A DNA stretch of 64,000 nucleotides from Gyrodactylus bullatarudis (taxonomy: Eukaryota > Platyhelminthes > Monogenea > Gyrodactylidea > Gyrodactylidae), in the NCBI GenBank assembly GCA_012064415.1, contig SSNU01000153.1, positions 55,451 through 119,450 of the forward strand, in the 5' to 3' direction. The position numbers and the translations under genes were made by a program. The first letter of the stretch is position 1. Every line of letters starts with the position of its first letter. This document shows positions 25,046 to 35,015 of the stretch, one piece after another. The notes beneath the pieces were generated by a model, which was not told the DNA's origin, did no database searches, and was given only the letters and a program-made list of their open reading frames with translations.

Positions 25046-28000
25046 TTATCCCTATTTTATTTTATTGGTGTGGAAAACTCTTGCTCAAGAAATGAACAAA
25101 ATCTCAGCGTTAGAGAACTGCTCAACACCTTAGCATATTTAACCGAATATACAAGCATTATAAGTATTGAAAGCTGAGTTTGAAAATGTATTTAAAAATA
25201 CTCCAACTTTTCTGGAAGAGAAGGTAGATATTTTGCATGTTTTACATATAATAAATAATTTAAATCTGTTAATCGGGATGGCTTAGTGGGTACAGTACCT
25301 ACCTTAATTGAATTTAATATTACTCCACCCCGTGGTTAAATATTAACCCCTCGGCTTTTTGAGAATTTCTACCTTTGTTCTCAGATACAGTTTTTTAGAC
25401 AGTATTTTGCAATTTAATTATCATGTATTTTTTCAGTCTAAGATGAATCACAAAGTTAATAAAATTTTAGAGTAATGAATGAAATATAATAATCAAAAAA
25501 AAAGTTGTCGATAAGCCAGTAAATAGCAAAGTTAAAGATACTTTAGCAGAGTCATTTTTCTAAGCAGGACTTTACTTTCTGATACAACTGTAGTTCTGAG
25601 GATAGATTTTTACATGAATAAAATCTCTCTATCTGTTTATTACTAAAATCTGTTGATAAAATTGTAATGTTGATAGTTTTAAAAATTGAGCTGTACTCTA
25701 CTCAGCGTTATTCATCGAATCTTACAATGTAATTCTAGGAACTAAAAATTTGAGATGATCTGATTTCTAACAAAAATTTTGCATTTTTCCCAACTTTTCT
25801 TGCTTAATCGCAATTTTTCATTCATTTCATGGCAAAATTCTAAGAGAAAAGGTGAATAATGACTCTAACTCTGATATCGACTCTTTGATATTTTCAGTAA
25901 CTTCGTACAGTTAGGCTAAATGTCGAAAAGAATTTGTTTCATAAAGTTTCTTGATTTGTATTTTATTCTGAGTCGCATAGACGAATGGAAAAAGTTCACT
26001 CTTTTATTGAATTATTTTTTGCTCTGACATTTTATTACTCAATATCTTGAATATTTTTGATAAGACCAATTTCCTTACTGATAAATTCAGAATAAACATT
26101 CAATTGAGTAAATAATATTTTATTTCCGGTCAGATAGGAGGGAGAATATTGCAAGAGAAAAATAAAACTTAATGGTAGACCTTCCGTTTGATGAATATTC
26201 CAAGTTAACTCTAACAAACAAGCATTATTATCTATATATACATATATGGGTATCAAATGTGGGTGTTATTGATTTCTTTACTATCTTCCCATACTTTTGA
26301 TGCCAGTTATTATTATGTATAGCATCAGTGGGATAGGTGTCTTATTTTTAAACAACTGTAATTATTAATTAGCATCAACTTTTTAATTTACTTATGATGA
26401 TTCCATTTCTTTTATTAAAACGTGAACCACTATAGATTTATATCGAATATACATTACATTTCATGGCATAGATTTTCGTGAATAGTTTTCATCGATTGAG
26501 AATTTTAACTAGCCTTTATAGTTTTGTAGAACTGTAGAAAGCTTTTCAAGTCATCTCCGATTCGGGAGGGTTTTCAAAAATACACAGATTTTTTTCCCAT
26601 CTAATTTTTGAGTGAACATCAAGTTCGTGGAATTTATTCGTATATGCATGGTATATAGGAAACATACATACATGAAACTTCAGCGAATATCAGCATTTAA
26701 ATCGGTTAAATTAGAAAACAGTTTTCCCCTCTTATTTTTCTCTAAGTTTACTTTGAATCGTGTTGGTCTTTTGATTATCGATGACATGAAAACTCACTGC
26801 AAGGGATTCGTTTTCATTACATCAATGTTAAAGCCCTTAGTCTGTTTGTCATTCAAAAAAATTACTGCAAAACAAGAGGGGGCAAATGTTCTATAGATTA
26901 CGATTAGATTAGCCTTTGAATCTTCGAAACCGATAAATTGTTTGAGTTGAAAATCTGGAAATTTGACGCATTTTTGAGATTCAAAAAGTGGCCTATCTTC
27001 ATATAAATTAATAAATATAAAGAATTTATGAATTTTTTCATCAAGAAATTGAATCTAGATTATGAGGTTCAGTCTCACGATGTGAGGAAAAAAGATTTTG
27101 AAAAAAAATCAATTATTATTACAAAATTTCATTGATTTCCAAGTAGGGAAAATGATCAAAATTCGATTTTCACACGATGATAGGGTGATTCTCAAAATAG
27201 GATTCAGCATTTTTGATTTCTTTGTCTAATCGTGATCCTAAAAATCAACTTTTTATCAACATCCAACTTTACAAATAGCAAAAAGTTTCAACTTAAAGTT
27301 TAAAAATGGAAATTTGCCCCTAGTTCTAGATTTGAAATATGCCATAATTTCCTTTTAAATTGATTTTATCAAAAAAAAATTCCTCCATATGAGTGGGCCT
27401 CAAGATGTAGAATCCAAAAAAATCCGGATCAAATCAAGTATTAAGAATTTAATAGAAATCATAAATTCTAGCTTTAGCAGCTAAAGTTTTGCTTTATATT
27501 TGAAACTTTGGATAGTCAAGCGTAACGGTTTATATCAACATACTCAAGGTTTTAAAATAATTCCTACTCCTATTGTTCTCTAGCTTACTAAAATGCTTAA
27601 TTTTTCAAGACTCTTGATTATTCAATGATAATTTATTATTAGATTTGTTTTTATACAGCTGAGACTTGTTTTCTTAATACATAGTCTCTGTTGAAAATTT
27701 GGAGATAAATTTTTGAGATGTATTTGTAAGAGAGTAAAAGATTTGCTGTATCGATTTCCTATTTAAGTTGTTGTTGTTGATATTGATATTGATGATGATG
27801 GCAGAATGAGAGAGGCAGGAAAAAAATCCTGAAAATCATTAACTGATTCAAATATCCAGATCTCTCCCTTCCATATAGAGGATAAAAAAAATGTTTACGA
27901 AAAATGAGAATTCTATCTTCAACTTAATTTTGAAATTTTAATCGTGCTTCATGAAAACTGACGATATGTGTCCAGTTTAGTTAAACCGTGTAATTTTACA

Positions 28001-29264
28001 CAATTAGGAATAAATTTTAGCGCTTGATATTTATAAAAGTTTTTTTATACAATATTTGTATACAGATTTTACATTTTTGCGATTTTAAATCTTCATCTAC
28101 CTCTAATACAGTAGATATCATTTTTAAGGTATGAAATTTCGGTCCCTGCTCCTTTGATATCTGTTTATGTATTTAATGTGTATGTTAACGTGTATTACAT
28201 GATGACACAATGAAAAATAAAATGAAATTCTTGAACAGTTCAAGGTTTCTTAAATAAATCTCAATTGAATACCAATGAGGTAGATAAAATCGTTTCGACA
28301 GAAAAAATATATCTGGAACATTTGTTTTCCAACAGTTTAGAGTGTTTTTAATCGAATAAGATTTATTCTTGACAAAAATATTAGATCCAGTTAGTTGTAA
28401 TCTTTGAATTTCAGAACTAAAATTCAAATAATTGTTGTAGAAAAAGTTTAATCAGATGAAGTAAGAAAAATTTGTGTTTACCATTGATCAATCATCTTCA
28501 ACAATAATTTTAGTAATTTTACCCTGCAAAACAGTGGATTTAAGACCAAACTCTAAGCAACACTATTTCAGAAAACTTTATTAAATTCAAACCGAGGAAG
28601 AGTAACTTTTAAATGCCATGCGAGAAAATAATTTGTTGTTAGATAATAATTTTGTGGGTTAATTCCAAAAATCACCCAAAAGGAAAAATTTTTCCAATAA
28701 TCACCCCAGAAAAATTTTTTTAAATAATAAGAAATAATTTAATAATTTATCTACTCTTTTTCAGCGCTTGATATTTTACGGCTTTTGCATCGTCTTTCAT
28801 ATTTTTTATTTACCCTGTAACCTTCAAGTTCCGACTTTCGACGTCACTGAGCATGATAATCTCCGAGTAAGCTGCTTTCAAGGAGATTATTTTGTATTAA
28901 TAAGGGGCATACTTTTTAAAAACAACATAGAGATATTCATTAATTTTTGCAAACTACAAGGACATTGAAGTTTGGTGAATCTAACAACTCTTCTTATTTC
29001 ACTATTTCGATCTTGAGAAACAAGAAATAAATCTTTTTTAAGGATAGCAAAAATTTGTAAGAACGTAGATTCGCGTAAGGTCTTTTGCATCAAAGGTTCT
29101 ATATAAGGAGAAAGTTCACTTTCAATCTTTCTGAAACTTATGTAGGTTGCATAAAGAATTTGAATCTTTCAAGTTACACCATTCAATAATAGGGGAATTT
29201 TGTGATAAGAATAATTGATTCGAGGTATGTGGGAATATTTTAATGGCTTATCCTTTTTATTTAG
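25046..29264. other. Gene-free stretch with repeat fragments
   Basis: 27000-27470 is a decayed foldback-family copy. 28663-28710 holds two ttccaa...atcaccc motifs 29 bp apart, resembling the end of the 41.4-kb element. 28798-28926 is the inverted copy of the 12.9-kb repeat. 5' exons of the KCNMB-like gene may hide here, but none could be supported. Confidence 0.5.
29100..29108 (+). promoter_or_regulatory. Possible TATA box
   Basis: tatataagg lies about 165 bp upstream of the first possible exon of the KCNMB-like gene. In DNA this AT-rich a chance match is likely. Confidence 0.2.
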
Positions 29265-29687
29265 AACAGAGCATACATCAATTTAAGGAAATATTTCTCA
29301 AACTATTTTAATAATTCACATTCAAGCAACTTTTTAAAAAATTTGATTAATAAAATATTTTCTTTAGCAATCTACTTAAAAGTAAAATTATCATTATTTT
29401 TATTTCAGTGTTTTACGAGCATTTGTCGAAAACGAGAAGAAGAAAATATTTTTCACGTTAGAAAAGTTAATCAACATATGAGACACAAGTCAAGTTTCAG
29501 CTGCTACGTTTCCTCTGAACATGATGATGAAGCCTTAATGGAGAAGTTCTATGATAAATCAACACTATTCCATACAATATTTTGGCCAACATCTTTAATT
29601 TTAATTTTTGGGGCCATTCTGTTTATAACTTACTCTTATGAAAAATGTCAAGTATGGGAAGGAGATGAAAAGACTATAATTGCATAA
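29265..29687 (+). CDS. KCNMB/TipE-like channel beta subunit, C-terminal exons
   Basis: The last exon (29409-29687) encodes a basic linker, SFSCYVSSEHDDEALMEKF, then a membrane span beginning LFHTIFWPTSLIL and a short cytoplasmic tail. The order C-Y...D-x-x...L-x-H-x-x-F/L-W-P before the second membrane helix is characteristic of BK-channel beta subunits (KCNMB) and insect TipE, accessory subunits of potassium or sodium channels in the plasma membrane. A preceding exon (29265-29381, acceptor tttatttag) joined by a 27-bp intron is plausible but weaker; the intron length is a multiple of three. The first membrane helix and start codon were not found. It lies 215 bp upstream of RPS8 in the same orientation. 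Confidence 0.6.
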   Translation, partial: NRAYINLRKYFSNYFNNSHSSNFLKNLINKIFSLAIYLKVKLSLFLFQCFTSICRKREEENIFHVRKVNQHMRHKSSFSCYVSSEHDDEALMEKFYDKSTLFHTIFWPTSLILIFGAILFITYSYEKCQVWEGDEKTIIA

Positions 29688-29902
29688 AAATATCATGATG
29701 AAATTAATATTTTTAATAAATTTATTGAAAACGTTTTTTAATTTTCTTTTCAATTAACAGCCTTTGGCAGTAAGATATTAAGCACTTAAGAAAGAAAATA
29801 GAATAATTTAGTATCAAACTCCCCTTTTTAATTATTTTAGTTCAATCTAATGTGAATTTGTTTAAATTGGTATTAAATCACTTCACATTTTAATCTTTAG
29901 AC

Positions 29903-30613
29903 ATGGGTATGTTAGAAAATGTGACTTTCTCATTGCACCTCTAATGCTTTCTTCTAGGTATCGCTAGAGATAGGATTCATAAACGTAGCAAGACTGGAGC
30001 TCGACGTGAGAGAAACAGGAAAAAGAGGAAGTTCGAATTGGGTCGTCCTTCAGCTATGACAAAACTCGGACCAAAGAGAGTTCATTTCGTTCGAGTCCGT
30101 GGTGGTAACATTAAACATCGTGCTCTGCGTCTTGAGCAAGGAAGTTTCTCATGGGGATCCCAAGCCATCTCCAGGAAGACAAGGATAATAGATGTGGTTT
30201 ATAATGCCTCCAGTAATGAATTGGTCCGTACCAAAACTTTGGTTAAAAATTGCATTGTTATGATCGATGCTGCCCCATTCAGACAATGGTTCGAAGCCCA
30301 CTACTTGAAAGAGTTGGGACGCAGAGCACCTAAAGCTGGAGATAAAACAAAGGCACCTCAACAGACAGACAAGAAAGAAGAAAATGTCCTGACTAAAGAA
30401 CGCTCCAAGTCCTGTATGAAAAAGTACGAGAGAAGACAAAAGTTACCACAAGCTACAGTTGATGAAGCTCTCAAGGATCAATTTGCTTCTGGTCGTATTC
30501 TCGCTTGTATTTCATCTAGACCCGGTCAAATCGGCAGATGTGACGGATACATCCTTGAAGGCAAAGAACTTGAATTCTACAAGAGAAAGATGAAGTCCAA
30601 GAAGGGAAAATAA
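29903..30613 (+). CDS. RPS8: 40S ribosomal protein S8
   Basis: Component of the small cytosolic ribosomal subunit. Exon 1 is only ATGG (29903-29906), followed by a 51-bp intron (29907-29957) and exon 2 to 30613, giving 219 residues (human 208). The protein starts [18 protein letters not shown] and continues with [16 protein letters not shown], close to animal S8. The intron immediately after the start codon gives the otherwise missing N-terminus. The sequence ctttag stands two bases before the ATG, so an intron in the leader or a trans-spliced leader is possible. Its 3' end faces MAEA, with 100 bp between stop codons. The region is less AT-rich than its surroundings, as expected of a highly expressed gene. 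Confidence 0.97.
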
Positions 30614-30713
30614 ATCTTTGTAAAATATATACCTTATTTGGGATTTTCAACTAAAATACGCTTCTTTATTAAAACGATTTAAAAAAGAATGAGTTAGTTT
30701 ATTAAATATATAT

Positions 30714-32011
30714 TCAAACAAGATATAAACGTTCAACAGCTTCCCTGGAAAATTTGTCCCCAGTCTTGGGGCACGTAATAGTAAGAGTATCATCTGTTAA
30801 AAGATCGATCCCTCTTTTGCTGTAAACTTGTCCGTTTGGTAGTACCATAGCCGGATTTGCATCATTCATGAGAGTATTTGACACATAGCAGGAAAGAATT
30901 GAGTGTTCGTGTTTACCATATGGGAGGGTTCTAGCAATTCTATTCAACAAGGGATGACAAACAACACAATCAATGTTTTTCTTATCTTCATAGCAGTATG
31001 TTGTCTTTATGGCTGAGAGACCGGCCTTGATAGCCAAATAGAATGGGATAGGGATCATGAATTCATAGTAGGAGAGAATCACTTTGTGAACATATCGTAC
31101 AATCCAACTCTCATTTATTTCATATAGAGCCTGTAAGAAATTAAATATGAAATAAACCTACTCCATTTTTCTCAATTTCATCAATAGACGTCATTACAAG
31201 GAGTAACATAGCCTGTCCGACCTTTTTAGACTTTTGAATATTGTTCTGGACCATATTTCCAAAATATTTTCTAGCATGCAATATCGCTTCCATCTTTTTA
31301 CCATTTTTCACCAATAAATAAAATTCATAAATCCTTAAATTAAATTCGAATGAAAAATCTGTCTTCTTTAGCTTATAGCTGACTTCTTGATACCAGCTAT
31401 AAGCAGAGGTTATATCTCCTCGTATTAAATCATTTTTAATTTCAAGAGCCTCCTTGTAAGCATCGATAAGACAGAGATTTGAGGAGAATTCATTCTTGCC
31501 GATTTCAATTGCGCTAATATATTTTCCTTGGATGAAAAAGTAGTCAGCTAGCATCCGATAAAATCTCGCTGTAAATGATTGATAGTCGATGCTCAAGAGA
31601 GGTTCAAGCTCTTGCTGTTTATATTTTTCTTCGTTTTCTAGATTCCATACTTTCTTATTGTTTCTAATAGCTTTTTCATCGCTGAGAATAAGCGATTGTA
31701 AATGGTTAAGTTTTATTGAGCAGTCAGAAGCATATTTCTTTTCGTCCCGGATTATCACAGCATTTTTTTCTTTAAGAGATCTGATTAATGAGAGAATTTT
31801 ATCTATTTGATCTATATTTTGTTGCTTTGATCTACTAGCCTGTGTCAGTTCATCTAAATGTTTGTTCAAAGTAGCGCATGATTTCTCTAAATCTTTATGA
31901 TTCTTACGATATTTTCTGTTAAAATATTCAAAATTGGACTATCATTATGTTAAATAGAATTACTTTTAACGTTGTGTATTCTAATAATTCGACATCAGAA
32001 ATTTCTGTCAT
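30714..32011 (-). CDS. MAEA: MAEA, GID/CTLH E3 ubiquitin ligase subunit
   Basis: Exons 31964-32011, 31162-31938 and 30714-31130 are joined by introns of 25 bp (31939-31963) and 31 bp (31131-31161); all phases fit and give 413 residues (human 396). The N-terminus LEYTTLKSNFEYFNRKYRK aligns with the conserved start of MAEA. The middle is the LisH/CTLH/CRA helical region (FFIQGKYISAIEI, EFNLRIYEFYLLV, ARKYFGNM). The end is the atypical RING: CVVC, LMNDANPAMVLPNGQVYS and a final CPKTG. In other animals MAEA pairs with RMND5 as the catalytic RING module. It shares a 121-bp upstream region with GMPPA. Confidence 0.95.
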
Positions 32012-32132
32012 TTAAAATTCTACTTTAAAAGATGAGCTTTGTTAAATCATTATTATTCTTCTTTCTCTCATTTGGCGATTATACGAATAATTAATTGTTA
32101 CGATTAAATTGCAAGTGCTTCCGAGAATAGAG
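32012..32132. promoter_or_regulatory. Divergent promoter region, MAEA/GMPPA
   Basis: Only 121 bp separate the two start codons. It must hold both leaders and promoters unless leader exons overlap the neighbour. No TATA box or known motif stands out. Confidence 0.55.
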
Positions 32133-33641
32133 ATGACCGAAAAGAAGCTGAAAGCTGTTCTTCTAATAGGAGGACCTGCTAAAGGTACTAGATTCAGACC
32201 TCTTTCTCTTGAAGTGCCGAAGCCATTTTTTCCCATAGCAGGTTATCCTATTATATCTCATCATATTGATTCGTTTTGCAAGGTATTTTTAATTTTTTTC
32301 TATAGCATTTTAGATTAAAGGAATGAAAGAAATAATTATTATTGGCTTTTATCAACCAAATGCCAATTTAAATAAGCTTATAAGTAATGAACAAAAGCAA
32401 CACAGTATACCGATAAGATATTTACAAGAATTTGCGTCTCTGGGAACAGGTGGAGGACTCTATCAGTTTAGAGATCAAATAATGATTGGATCACCTGATC
32501 ATATATTTGTTATGAACTCTGACGTATGTGGAGATATTCCATTTGAAGAAATGTTGGAGTTTTCTAACAACAAGACAGGAGATTGCTTTTTGATATTGGG
32601 AACTGAGGCTACAAATGAGCAATCAAAGCAATTCGGCTGTATTGTTGAGAACCCAGATACTCATGAGGTTCTTCATTATGTTGAGAAACCCTCAACATTC
32701 GTGAGTAGGATTATAAATTGTGGAATCTACTTGTTCACCCCTGGTATATTTAAATTTCTGCGAGTGGCATTCTTATCTGGTCAGGAATCTTCTGAAAATG
32801 ATGTACACTATATAAAAGAATCAATAAATCTTGAAAAAGAAGTTTTTCAACCAATGGCAGGTAGCAAGACCTTATTTGTTCTCAAGACTAGTCGATTTTG
32901 GAGTCAAATCAAAAATACATCCTCTGTTATCTATGCCAATCGTCATTATCTATCTCTCTACAAGGAGAAATGTCCAGAACGTCTAGCTGAAATACATTAT
33001 AATTCCTTAATTGAATTAAATAAAGCTGAAGATTATCTAATTGGTAGCGCCAAAGGACCAATAATTGTTGGTCATGTTTTTATCCATCCGAATACATTGA
33101 TTGATAAAACAGCTGTAGTAAGTTAAGAGGGTGGATTTTTTCATTATTTACTTGTAAATTTTATTACTTCAAGATTGGTCCAAACGTCAGTATTGCCGAA
33201 AATGTAAAAATCGGGCTAGGAGTCAGGCTAAGAGATTGCATTGTACTCCAAGATGCTCAAATAGGATCTCATGCTTGTTGTATAAATGCTGTAATTGGAT
33301 GGAATGCTAAAGTCGGAGAGTGGTCTCGAATTGAAGGTACGCCCAATGATCCAAATCCAAATATGCCGTTTAAAATGGTTGAAATTTTGCCAATATTCAA
33401 TGAGAATGGTCAATTGAATCCTTCAATTACTGTTATTGGTAAGAAAATTGATTTGTTTTCTTTTCAAAGTAGAAAGTTTGTTGCATAATCCAAATCTTGA
33501 GTGAAGGATGCTTATTAAACTGCATTTATTTTCGATACAGGTTCAGATGTCATTGTACCCCCGGAGGTTTTTATTTACAATTCAATAGTTTTGCCAAATA
33601 AGGAGTTAGATTCAAGCTGTAAGAGTCAAATCATATTGTGA
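32133..33641 (+). CDS. GMPPA: Mannose-1-phosphate guanylyltransferase regulatory subunit alpha
   Basis: Exons 32133-32282, 32314-33117, 33174-33438 and 33541-33641 are separated by introns of 31, 56 and 102 bp, giving 439 residues (human 420). The N-terminal nucleotidyltransferase fold has [57 protein letters not shown]. The C-terminal left-handed beta helix has repeated I/V-G-x motifs ([17 protein letters not shown]) and [10 protein letters not shown]. The long EGTP loop and [12 protein letters not shown] signature match GMPPA rather than GMPPB. In animals GMPPA senses GDP-mannose and restrains the catalytic GMPPB in the cytosol. The ATG at 32133 is chosen because conserved sequence begins there. 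Confidence 0.97.
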
Positions 33642-33782
33642 AGGTGTAATCCATTTGACTCTGATCAAAACAATTATCAAGATACAAAATATAATTCAAT
33701 CTTTATTTGACTAGACTAATCAAACTGTAAATTATTATTGTGTATTTGTATTGAAATTATCTTTTATTCCATAATATAAAAT

Positions 33783-34923
33783 TTAGAGATTTAATTTAAT
33801 CAGTTTGTTAATGGCTTTTGATGATAACTTTACACTGACTTTAATGATGAAATAGCTAACTAGAACAGTTCCTACTGTCAAAGTGGTTTTAGCCGAAGTC
33901 TTGAATATTTTCCAACTCATAGTTTCCTCAATTTTCTTTTCCAATTCCGATTTGTTAACTTCACTAACTCGATCCCAAGATTTAACGATTCCATTCATGT
34001 GACCAATACCGACTATGGCGACGACTACTTTTGAAGGGGAAGATGACCATTTACTAAAGAAATTGAATCAGTAAAACAATACAAAACTTACAGACAACAT
34101 CTAGAATTATAGGCTGCCTCATGGATTGACTTGGCAAGATACAAATCTCGTTCATCAACAATTATTCTCTTCAACTCAGGAAATTTATGAGAAATCTTCA
34201 AAAGTTCCTTTTCAAGAATATCAGTATTTTTCATTTCTTCAATTTCCTCCTTGGTTATTGGTCGAAAATCGGCAAGTATTGAGAGCATCATGTAAATTTT
34301 TTTGAAAAATGAGAGTGACTGAAAAGCACGCTGAAGAGTTATCTCAATACGTCTATCGCCTAATATAATGTGACAGTGTCTTTGCAGATTAGCCAATCTA
34401 TAACCTGTTCTAAATTCTCCGCCGGGAATCAAACCAGTATCTTTTGTGACACGTGCTGAAATTTTAAGAAGAAGATATTGCAAAGCTCCATTAATAGTTC
34501 CATTCTAGAAAAGGTAAAAATAGAAAGTAGTAATAGCTATTCTTCAAACCTCTCTAGGGCATAAATAATTTGCACGCACCTTTTTCACGATATCTCCAAG
34601 TGTTACGTTTTTAAGGGAATCTTTAATCTCATCTTCATCAGATAAGAGTATATTTGCTCTGTTATTGCAAAGCTCAATTACTAAATAATCTGGATTCACA
34701 TTATTCATTATCTTGTAAATTAAATTTAAGAACATACATAATCGACATCATTTATAGATTCTTGGCTGTAATGGGCAGTGCCTACAATATATATTAGGCA
34801 TCCATTATCAGCCTCAATCAACTTAATGTTATTAGGAAGAGCTTTCGATCTAAATTCTGTTCTTATTTTATGAATATATTCAAAGTATTTATCATCTTCG
34901 TAAAAGTCTTCTTGATTTTTCAT
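33783..34923 (-). CDS. TRABD: TraB domain-containing protein (TRABD-like)
   Basis: Exons 34738-34923, 34580-34711, 34092-34504 and 33783-34053, with introns of 26, 75 and 38 bp; phases agree and give 333 residues (human 376). TraB signatures: IVGTAHYSQES, YLVIELCNNR, LLLKISARVT, PGGEFRTGY, LGDRRIEITLQRA, VDERDLYLA and VGIGHMNGI. A hydrophobic segment near the C-terminus (TVGTVLVSYFIIKV) fits a tail membrane anchor, as in vertebrate TRABD at the mitochondrial outer membrane. The biochemical role is poorly known; conserved Gly-His motifs suggest a hydrolase-like fold. Its 5' end lies 92 bp from the divergent RIPOR gene. Confidence 0.93.
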
Positions 34924-35015
34924 AAATGCAGCTTCACCAAAGTCAACTTGGTCACTCGATAATCTTTGTTTTATAATATGGGAAATTAGATAAATTTAAA
35001 TTTAAAATTATAAAA
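34924..35015. promoter_or_regulatory. Divergent promoter region, TRABD/RIPOR
   Basis: 92 bp between the two start codons. No recognisable core element. Confidence 0.5.

Noticed and set aside
25269..25340. A-box-like tggcttagtgg suggesting a tRNA or SINE
   Set aside because: No convincing B box or cloverleaf follows; too weak to list.
26612..26896. 94-codon plus-strand frame
   Set aside because: No recognisable motif and no clear splice signals; could not be tied to the KCNMB-like gene.
30149..30439. Minus-strand frame of 96 codons
   Set aside because: Shadow of RPS8 on the opposite strand.
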